Both the position numbers and the translations under genes were made by a program. The notes below the pieces were generated by a model. The model did no database searches and was not told the origin of the DNA. It was given only the letters and a program-made list of their open reading frames with translations. From DASXRC01 sp036506495 (GTDB lineage Bacteria > Actinomycetota > Actinomycetes > Mycobacteriales > Micromonosporaceae), in contig DASXRQ010000002.1 of the NCBI GenBank assembly GCA_036506495.1, forward strand, positions 1-5,451: 5,451 nt of DNA. The letters run 5' to 3'. Shown piece by piece: positions 1-4,950 of the stretch (position 1 is the stretch's first letter; every line of letters begins with the position of its first letter).

Positions 1-835
1 TCACGCTCGCCAGTCCCATCAGGTTGGCCTGGAAGCCTGTCTTGTACATGTCCAGCGCGAGGACGCGGGTGGCGTCGCCGGGTCCGCCGGCGGTGAGCAC
101 GAAGATGAGGTCGAAGAAGGTCAGCGACCCGACGACTATCAGGGTGGATGAGGTGATGATCGTGTACTTGAGCTGCGGCAGCGTGATGCTGAAGAACTGC
201 CGCACCCGTCCCGCGCCATCGATCTGCGCCGCTTCGTACATCGAGGTGGGGATCTGCCGCACCGCGCCCTGGTAGATCAGCGAGTGGAACGGGATGAACT
301 GCCACGAGACCACGAAGATGACCACGCCGAGGGCGAGACCGCTGCGGCCCAGCCAGTCCTGGGTGAGCAGCGGGATGTGCAGGCCGGGGCCGAGGCCGAA
401 GTTCGGGTCGAGCAGAGCCTTGAACGTGATCGCGATGGCCGCCGAGCTCAGCAGCAGCGGGATGAAGTAGAGCACCGCCAGGAACCCGCGGTAGCGCTTG
501 TGCGCCGCGAGGAAGACGCCGATGAGGATGGACATCGGCGTCTGGACCGCCCACGACAGGATCATGACCTCGAACGTCACCCACAGCGCGTGCGGGAGTC
601 CGGGATCCGAGAGCTCGGCGCGCCAGCTGGTGAGGCCGGACGGGTGGATCTCGCCGATGCCGTCCCACGTGGTGAAGCTGAGGGCCAGCACGCCGACGAG
701 CGGGATGACGCCGAACCCGATGAACATCGCCAGGGCGGGCAGTGCCATCCACGCGACGGGCCCGCTCCGCCCGCCGCTGGTGGTGGTGGTCGTGGTCTGG
801 CCCACCCCCGCGGTGGGCGGAGCGAGTGTCGTCAT
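1..835 (-). CDS. Sugar ABC transporter permease, MalF/UgpA type (3' end cut off)
   Basis: This is an integral membrane subunit of a carbohydrate importer (binding-protein-dependent transport, inner-membrane component). The ATG at 835-833 overlaps the TGA stop of the solute-binding gene as ATGA, so translation is probably coupled. 278 residues are visible. Hydrophobic segments lie at about residues 29-53, 84-111, 118-142, 165-187 and 224-248, with a further one expected past the edge. The cytoplasmic EAA loop that docks on the ATPase is textbook: E201-A-A, G207, I217, L219, P220. An upstream 'IPLLLSSAAIAITFK' stretch (125-139) and 'TAGGPGDAT' (248-256) are typical of MalF-like sugar permeases, which run to about 290-320 residues, so only some 15-40 are missing. 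The N-terminus carries a run of six threonines (14-19) encoded by ACC/ACG codons. A MalG-type partner should follow beyond position 1. The substrate cannot be read from the permease itself. Confidence 0.95.
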   Translation of the reverse strand, partial: MTTLAPPTAGVGQTTTTTTSGGRSGPVAWMALPALAMFIGFGVIPLVGVLALSFTTWDGIGEIHPSGLTSWRAELSDPGLPHALWVTFEVMILSWAVQTPMSILIGVFLAAHKRYRGFLAVLYFIPLLLSSAAIAITFKALLDPNFGLGPGLHIPLLTQDWLGRSGLALGVVIFVVSWQFIPFHSLIYQGAVRQIPTSMYEAAQIDGAGRVRQFFSITLPQLKYTIITSSTLIVVGSLTFFDLIFVLTAGGPGDATRVLALDMYKTGFQANLMGLASV

Positions 836-2169
836 TTGCCGATGACCTGGTTCATGTTCGAGACCCACTGCGCCGGCGTGATCTGCAGCTGGAACAGCTT
901 GGCGATGTTGTCCAGCAGCACCTCGGCGGCGGTCGGGGACAGCGCCTGGTCCCAGGACTGGGCGAAGACCTTGGCCTTGCTGGCGGTGTCGTAGACGAAC
1001 TTGAGGAAGGCGGCGTCCTTGGAAGCGGCGAGCAGGCTCTCGGTGCCCTTGACGATCGGCACCGCGCCGGAGTCGATCCACTCCTTGATCTCTGCGTCGG
1101 AAAGCACGGCGGTGGCGAAGAACTTCTTGGCGATGTCCTTCTGCGCGGCCGTGGCCTTGGACGAGATGGCGAGATATTGGCCGGGGTTGCCGACCGTGTC
1201 GCTCGGGTCGCCCTTGCCGCCCTCGACGGGCGGGAAGTTCATGTAGCCGAGGTTGCCGCCGGAGACGAAGTCACCGCCGTCGCTGGACATGCTCCCGTAC
1301 GTCCAGGTGCCGTGCAGCATCATCGCGGCCTTGCCGGTATAGAGCAGCGCCTGGTCGGCGTTGGAGTCCGCGGTGATCGAGGAGAAGCCCTTGATGAACC
1401 CGTTCGCCTTGACCAGGTCCTGCACCTTCGTCAGCATGTCCGTGACCGCCGGGTTGGACCAGGCGTCCTTCTCACCCTTGAACACGGCGTCGAACACATC
1501 CGGGCCGGCGGTGCGGTCCAGCAGGAACTCCAGCCACATCATGTTCGTCCACCGCGACTGACCACCCAGCGAGAACGGCGCGATGCCCTTGGCGTTGAAC
1601 TTGGGCACCAGCGCCATGATCTCGCCCCAGGACTGCGGGGGCTGCACGCCGACCTTGTCGAACACCTTCTTGTTGTAGAACAGCACGATCGGTTGGACCG
1701 TCTCGGCCGGCATCGCGTAGATCTTGTCGTTGATCGTCGCCGCCTTGAACGAGGACGGGAACAGCCGGTCCTTGACCGCGGCGTTCTGCGCGAACCAGTC
1801 GGTGAGGTCATCGACCTGGTTGGCCTCCACGTAGCTCTTGAGGCCGCCGCCGCCCCAGCCCCAGATGATCGTCGGGGCCTGTCCGGCGCCGATGGCGGTC
1901 TTGATCTTCGTCTTGTACGCGTCGTTCTGGAATGTGGTGGGCTTGATCCCCGCGTCGGGGTTGTCCTTGTTGAAGCGGTTGACGCTGTTTGTGCGGATAC
2001 CTTCGCCCGGTTGCCCGGTGAGGTACCAGTAGGTGGCCGCGTTGGCGCCACCTCCGCCACTGGACCCGCCGCTCGGGCCTGAGCTGCCGCAGGCGGCGAG
2101 CCCAGCAGCGGCGCCAGCGCCGACAGCGAGGTTGAGGAAATTCCGACGGGATATCGTCCTGCGATCCAC
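832..2169 (-). CDS. Extracellular sugar-binding lipoprotein of an ABC importer (family 1 SBP), Tat-type signal
   Basis: This is the solute-binding subunit, anchored outside the membrane, that delivers an oligosaccharide to the permease. The GTG at 2169-2167 is chosen because a GGAG lies 6 nt upstream and because it puts the signal peptide at the very N-terminus; the frame stays open to 2250 but would add 27 arginine-rich residues ahead of the signal. The protein is 445 residues. It starts with a twin-arginine motif (S7-R-R-N-F-L12), an alanine/glycine-rich core and a lipobox L24-A-A-C27, so it is probably Tat-exported and lipidated on Cys27. A Gly/Ser linker (28-42) follows, then a family 1 binding fold with the usual 'IYAMP' (150-154), 'FYNKKVF' (164-170) and 'PPQSW' (177-181) motifs. 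The many aromatic residues, including W48 near the N-terminus of the mature domain, suit stacking on sugar rings. It is the first gene of the leftward operon. Gene context favours a xylo- or gluco-oligosaccharide ligand (BxlE-like), but that is inference. Confidence 0.95.
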   Translation of the reverse strand: MDRRTISRRNFLNLAVGAGAAAGLAACGSSGPSGGSSGGGGANAATYWYLTGQPGEGIRTNSVNRFNKDNPDAGIKPTTFQNDAYKTKIKTAIGAGQAPTIIWGWGGGGLKSYVEANQVDDLTDWFAQNAAVKDRLFPSSFKAATINDKIYAMPAETVQPIVLFYNKKVFDKVGVQPPQSWGEIMALVPKFNAKGIAPFSLGGQSRWTNMMWLEFLLDRTAGPDVFDAVFKGEKDAWSNPAVTDMLTKVQDLVKANGFIKGFSSITADSNADQALLYTGKAAMMLHGTWTYGSMSSDGGDFVSGGNLGYMNFPPVEGGKGDPSDTVGNPGQYLAISSKATAAQKDIAKKFFATAVLSDAEIKEWIDSGAVPIVKGTESLLAASKDAAFLKFVYDTASKAKVFAQSWDQALSPTAAEVLLDNIAKLFQLQITPAQWVSNMNQVIGK

Positions 2170-2175
2170 GCTGAT

Positions 2176-2179
2176 CTCC
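2176..2179 (-). promoter_or_regulatory. Ribosome binding site of the sugar-binding lipoprotein gene
   Basis: GGAG on the minus strand, 6 nt before the GTG at 2169. It decides the start: the upstream in-frame ATG at 2250 would place the Tat/lipoprotein signal 27 residues inside the protein. Confidence 0.75.
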
Positions 2180-2189
2180 GTACTCGAGA

Positions 2190-2207
2190 GCCGCGGGCTT
2201 CCGCGGC
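2190..2207 (-). promoter_or_regulatory. GC-rich hairpin in the leader of the transporter mRNA
   Basis: A perfect 7-bp inverted repeat, GCCGCGG / CCGCGGC, with a 4-nt loop (AAGC on the minus strand). It lies in the predicted 5' leader of the leftward transcript and ends 10 nt before the GGAG. No U-run follows it, so it is not a classical intrinsic terminator. It could affect ribosome access or transcript stability, or be a chance product of GC-rich DNA. Confidence 0.45.
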
Positions 2208-2286
2208 GAGTCGGTCGTCTGAGGCGATGGCCGCCGGCCGGACCCGGCACGCTAGACCTTCCCTGCTCGTACCCTGCGCCGGGACT

Positions 2287-2297
2287 GCAAACTTTCG
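2287..2297. promoter_or_regulatory. Candidate LacI-family operator O1 (AAACTTTCG)
   Basis: The core AAA-C-TTT is a perfect palindrome centred at 2292. The 11-mer matches CGAAACTTTCG at 9 of 11 positions (the first two differ). From memory, GAAA-N-TTTC palindromes were reported upstream of Streptomyces xylanolytic genes and in the bxl system. The site sits at about +1 to +12 of the predicted minus-strand transcript, a usual place for a repressor. It shares AACTTTCG with the site at 2477-2489. Confidence 0.5.
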
Positions 2298-2304
2298 ATC
2301 GGCG

Positions 2305-2332
2305 ACCGTAAGTTAACGTGAGATTTCGTTAA
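2305..2332 (-). promoter_or_regulatory. Predicted promoter of the transporter operon (TTAACG - 16 bp - TACGGT)
   Basis: On the minus strand, TTAACG at 2332-2327 (compare TTGACR) is followed after 16 bp by TACGGT at 2310-2305, which fits the TANNNT actinobacterial -10. The predicted start is near 2298, inside or next to operator candidate O1. The -35 comes from one arm of the inverted repeat at 2312-2333, and the promoter overlaps the plus-strand one. Confidence 0.5.
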
Positions 2333-2333
2333 C
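2312..2333. repeat. Inverted repeat GTTAACG / CGTTAAC, 8-bp gap
   Basis: Arms at 2312-2318 and 2327-2333 are perfect 7-bp complements. Each arm also contains the palindrome GTTAAC. Each arm provides a TTAACG -35-like hexamer, one per strand, so the repeat may reflect mirrored promoters, a regulator site or both. Confidence 0.7.
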
Positions 2334-2340
2334 CTAGGAT
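2313..2340 (+). promoter_or_regulatory. Predicted promoter of the hydrolase-regulator operon (TTAACG - 16 bp - TAGGAT)
   Basis: TTAACG at 2313-2318 and TAGGAT at 2335-2340 are separated by 16 bp. TAGGAT is a very good actinobacterial -10, while the -35 differs from TTGAC at one base. The predicted start is near 2347, leaving a leader of about 160 nt before the GTG at 2509. Confidence 0.55.
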
Positions 2341-2344
2341 TTCG
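2322..2344. repeat. Direct repeat GATTTCG, two copies 16 bp apart
   Basis: GATTTCG occurs at 2322-2328 and 2338-2344. The second copy runs into TTCGAA (2341-2346), a short palindrome close to the predicted plus-strand start of transcription. TTTCG is also the right half of both operator candidates, so these could be extra half-sites for the same regulator. Confidence 0.35.
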
Positions 2345-2466
2345 AATTGGGCGTGTCAAGGGTCTTGATGCACTCGTACCGGTGGAGCGAGAGTAGACGT
2401 CACCGCAGGGCGTTCTGCCCGCATCGAATGACAGCCATGGGTCACGATCCGGTCGCGGCCGGGTCT

Positions 2467-2488
2467 CGAAAGAAGACCGGAACTTTCG
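2467..2488. repeat. Inverted repeat CGAAAG / CTTTCG, 10-bp gap
   Basis: Arms at 2467-2472 and 2483-2488 are perfect 6-bp complements. The right arm is shared with the operator candidate at 2477-2489. In mRNA it could form a weak hairpin ending 7 nt before the AAGGAG of the hydrolase gene. In DNA it may be two opposed half-sites. Confidence 0.4.
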
Positions 2489-2489
2489 G
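2477..2489. promoter_or_regulatory. Candidate LacI-family operator O2 (CCGGAACTTTCGG)
   Basis: A 13-bp palindrome centred on C2483 with one mismatched pair (G2480 against T2486). Its inner 11-mer matches CGAAACTTTCG at 10 of 11 positions. It lies 6 bp upstream of the AAGGAG of the hydrolase gene, about 130 bp into the predicted transcript, so it could act as a roadblock or as one end of a loop with O1, 191 bp away centre to centre. The link to the LacI-type gene at 4951 is inference from proximity and motif type. Confidence 0.55.
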
Positions 2490-2495
2490 AAACTC

Positions 2496-2501
2496 AAGGA
2501 G
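2496..2501 (+). promoter_or_regulatory. Ribosome binding site of the GH3 gene
   Basis: AAGGAG, 7 nt before the GTG at 2509. Much stronger than anything before the upstream in-frame ATGs, so it fixes the start and removes 54 upstream residues that look unlike a GH3 N-terminus. Confidence 0.85.
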
Positions 2502-2508
2502 AGCCGTC

Positions 2509-4938
2509 GTGACAACACAGAACCCGATCTCCGACGCCGAACGGTCGAGGCGGCCGTGGCAGGACACGACGCTTCCGATCGCCGACCGGGTCGACCTCCT
2601 GCTCGGCGAGATGACGCTCGAGGAGAAGGTGGCGCAACTCGGCAGCCGATGGGTCGGCAACGACATGAACGACGTGGCGGCCGGTCCGGGCTCGGCTCCC
2701 GATCCCGACGCCAGCCTCAACGTCGCGCCGATGCAGGACGTCTTCGCCGACTCGGGCACGGTGCCGCTCGAAGAGGCGAGCCAACATGGGCTCGGTCACC
2801 TCACCCGGGTCTTCGGTAGCGTGCCGGTGACCGTCGCGGAGGGCGCTGCCGAACTCGTACGGCAGCATCGGGTGGTGCTCGAGGGCTCCCGCCTGGGTGT
2901 CCCGGCCCTCGTCCACGAGGAGTGCCTCACCGGATTCACCACATTCGGCGCCACGGTGTACCCGGCGGCGATCGCCTGGGGTGCGACGTTCGACCCGGAC
3001 CTCGTCGAACGCATGGCCGCCGCGATCGGCCGGGACATGGCCGCGGTCGGCGTGCACCAAGGTCTCTCGCCCGTGCTGGACGTCGTACGCGACTACCGCT
3101 GGGGCCGCGTCGAGGAAACCATCGGCGAAGACCCCTACCTGGTGGCGATGCTCGGCGCCGCCTACGTCCGGGGCCTGCAGAGCATGGGTGTCATCGCCAC
3201 GCTGAAGCACTTCGCCGGGTACTCCGCCTCGCGCGCGGCGCGCAACCACGGGCCCGTATCGATGGGCCGTCGCGAGCTCATGGACGTGATCCTGCCGCCG
3301 TTTGAGACCGCCATCGCCGCCGCCGGCGCCGGCTCGGTGATGAACTCGTACTCCGATGTGGACGGTGTTCCGGCGGCCGCGGATCCCTGGCTGCTCACCG
3401 ACCTGCTCCGCGACGAGTGGAGATTCGGGGGCACCGTCGTGTCCGACTACTGGGCCGTACCGTTTCTCGCGACGATGCACCGCGTCGCGGCGGACTACGA
3501 CGAGGCCGGTGCTCAGGCGATCGCCGCGGGCATCGACGTCGAGCTGCCGGACACGCTCGGCTTCGGCGCCGGGCTGGTCGAGCGGGTTCGGCGCGGCGAG
3601 CCGTCCGAGGCGCTCATCGACCGGGCCGCCCGGCGTGTTCTCATCCAGAAGGCGGAGCTGGGGCTGCTCGACCCGGACTGGACGCCGGAGCGCTCGGTGA
3701 CCGGAGCGGCCGGCACCGACCTTGACTCCGCCGCCAACCGCGCGCTCGCCCGGGAGATGGCCGAGCGCTCGATCGTCCTGCTCGACGCCGGGACCGCGTT
3801 GCCCCTGATGGGCGATGGACGCCCACCACTACGCCGGGTGGCCGTCGTCGGGCCCTGCGCCGCCGACCCGCGCACCTTCATGGGTTGCTACGCCTTCCCC
3901 AACCACGTCCTGCCGCGCTACCCCGGCTATGGGCTCGGCATCGAAGTACAGAGCGCCGTCGACGCCTTGCGGGCGGAGCTGCCCGAGGTCGAAGTGGTCC
4001 ACGAGCCGGGCTGCCAGGTGCTGGGTAAGGACCGGTCCGGGTTCGCGGCCGCGCTCGCCGCGGCCCGGGACGCTGACCTGTGCGTGGCGATGGTCGGTGA
4101 CCTCGCCGGGCTGTTCGGCCACGGGTCGTCCGGGGAGGGCTGCGACGCCGAGGACCTCCGGCTGCCCGGCGTGCAGGCGGATCTGGTCGCCGAGCTGCTG
4201 GAAACCGGTACCCCGGTCGTCGTGGTCGTCGTATCCGGCCGTCCGTACGCGCTCGGCGACATCCACGACCGGGCCGTCGGGCTGGTGCAGGCGTTCATGC
4301 CGGGGGAGGAAGGGGGACCGGCGATCGCCGGCATCCTCAGCGGCGGGATAGCGCCCGCCGGCAAGTTGCCGGTGCAGATCCCGCGCAGCATCGGGGGTCA
4401 GCCGGGCACCTACCTCCAGCCCCCGCTCGGTGCCGAGCACACCGGCGTCAGCAATCTCGACCCGACGCCGCTGTTCCCCTTCGGCCACGGCGCCTCATAC
4501 ACCACGTTCGAAGTGGACGATCTTCGCATCAGCGACAAGGAGGTGTCGACCGACGGGGAGTTCACCGTGTCGGTCCGGGTCCGCAACACCGGCACGCGAA
4601 CCGGGGACGAGGTCGTCCAGCTCTACCTGCACGATGTCGTCGCCCAGGTCACCCGGCCGGTCCGGCAGCTGGCGGGCTTCGCGCGGGTCCGGCTGGAGCC
4701 CACCGAAGCGGTAACCGTCCAGTTCCGGGTGCACGCCGACCGCACCGCCTTCACCGGGCGCGATTTCCAGCGCATCGTCGAACCCGGAGAGCTCGACGTG
4801 CTCGTCGGGACGTCGGCAGCCGACCTGCCGTGCCGGGGCACGGTACGGCTGACCGGACCTGTACGCCGGGTGGGGCACGATCGCCGCCTGGTCACGCCGG
4901 TGGAGGTCGGCCCGGCCCCGGGCGACGTCCGCGCGTAG
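2509..4938 (+). CDS. Cytoplasmic glycoside hydrolase family 3 enzyme, probable beta-xylosidase/beta-glucosidase
   Basis: 809 residues from the GTG; it hydrolyses non-reducing beta-linked sugars with retention of configuration. Three GH3 domains are visible. The N-terminal barrel has MTLEEKVAQL (35-44), RDYRWGRVEETIGEDPYL (194-211), the substrate-binding KHF (233-235), MNSYSDVDGVP (278-288) and VVSDYW, in which D313 should be the nucleophile. The alpha/beta sandwich from about 420 has SSGEGCD (540-546), with E543 the likely acid/base residue by analogy with similar GH3 enzymes. FPFGHG (656-661) leads into a C-terminal fibronectin III-like domain (about 665-775, VVQLYLHD at 702-709). There is no signal peptide, so it should act on sugar brought in by the divergent importer. 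'SDY' rather than 'SDW' and the neighbourhood recall Streptomyces BxlA beta-xylosidase. Beta-glucosidase, or mixed xylosidase/arabinofuranosidase activity, cannot be excluded. All key residues are present. The regulator gene follows after 12 nt. Confidence 0.95.
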   Translation: MTTQNPISDAERSRRPWQDTTLPIADRVDLLLGEMTLEEKVAQLGSRWVGNDMNDVAAGPGSAPDPDASLNVAPMQDVFADSGTVPLEEASQHGLGHLTRVFGSVPVTVAEGAAELVRQHRVVLEGSRLGVPALVHEECLTGFTTFGATVYPAAIAWGATFDPDLVERMAAAIGRDMAAVGVHQGLSPVLDVVRDYRWGRVEETIGEDPYLVAMLGAAYVRGLQSMGVIATLKHFAGYSASRAARNHGPVSMGRRELMDVILPPFETAIAAAGAGSVMNSYSDVDGVPAAADPWLLTDLLRDEWRFGGTVVSDYWAVPFLATMHRVAADYDEAGAQAIAAGIDVELPDTLGFGAGLVERVRRGEPSEALIDRAARRVLIQKAELGLLDPDWTPERSVTGAAGTDLDSAANRALAREMAERSIVLLDAGTALPLMGDGRPPLRRVAVVGPCAADPRTFMGCYAFPNHVLPRYPGYGLGIEVQSAVDALRAELPEVEVVHEPGCQVLGKDRSGFAAALAAARDADLCVAMVGDLAGLFGHGSSGEGCDAEDLRLPGVQADLVAELLETGTPVVVVVVSGRPYALGDIHDRAVGLVQAFMPGEEGGPAIAGILSGGIAPAGKLPVQIPRSIGGQPGTYLQPPLGAEHTGVSNLDPTPLFPFGHGASYTTFEVDDLRISDKEVSTDGEFTVSVRVRNTGTRTGDEVVQLYLHDVVAQVTRPVRQLAGFARVRLEPTEAVTVQFRVHADRTAFTGRDFQRIVEPGELDVLVGTSAADLPCRGTVRLTGPVRRVGHDRRLVTPVEVGPAPGDVRA

Positions 4939-4942
4939 GAGG
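4937..4942 (+). promoter_or_regulatory. Ribosome binding site of the LacI-type gene, overlapping the GH3 stop
   Basis: AGGAGG shares its first two bases with the TAG stop of the hydrolase and lies 8 nt before the GTG at 4951. It supports GTG over the ATG at 4943, which is in another frame. The tight junction suggests co-transcription and translational coupling. Confidence 0.8.
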
Positions 4943-4950
4943 ATGACGCC

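Larger units (their letters stand above)
2170..2508. other. Divergent intergenic control region, no gene
   Basis: 339 bp between the GTG starts of the transporter operon and the hydrolase gene. The central stretch 2305-2350 is clearly AT-richer than its surroundings and holds the candidate divergent promoters. TTTCG occurs four times on the plus strand (2293, 2324, 2340, 2484) and as its complement CGAAA at 2467, suggesting a cluster of regulator half-sites. The predicted leaders are long: about 130 nt for the transporter and about 160 nt for the hydrolase. The hydrolase frame is open through the right-hand part (from 2347, with ATGs at 2368, 2428 and 2437), but none of these starts has a ribosome binding site as good as the GTG at 2509. 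Confidence 0.8.

Noticed and set aside
774..799. GGT/ACC repeat tract in the permease N-terminus as a phase-variation repeat
   Set aside because: The unit is three bases, so length changes would keep the frame and only alter the number of threonines in a cytoplasmic tail; the tract is short and interrupted.
742..2082. A 446-codon open frame on the plus strand opposite the sugar-binding gene
   Set aside because: It is antisense to a clear binding-protein gene, has low-complexity Arg/Val/Leu/Gly/Asp-rich translation with no recognisable domain and no convincing ribosome binding site. Such long antisense frames are normal in high-GC coding DNA.
2170..2250. Upstream start of the binding-protein gene at 2250
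   Set aside because: It would bury the Tat/lipobox signal 27 residues into the protein; the GTG at 2169 has GGAG 6 nt upstream.
2347..2508. N-terminal extension of the GH3 protein from ATG-like or TTG starts at 2347, 2368, 2428 or 2437
   Set aside because: No good ribosome binding site precedes these codons, the extension has no signal peptide or GH3-like sequence, and AAGGAG sits at ideal distance before the GTG at 2509.
2494..3480. A 328-codon open frame on the minus strand opposite the GH3 gene
   Set aside because: His/Arg/Gly-rich translation with no domain, directly opposite conserved GH3 motifs; a codon-bias artefact.
4939..4950. Terminator between the hydrolase and regulator genes
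   Set aside because: The gap is only 12 nt and holds the ribosome binding site; no stem-loop fits there.
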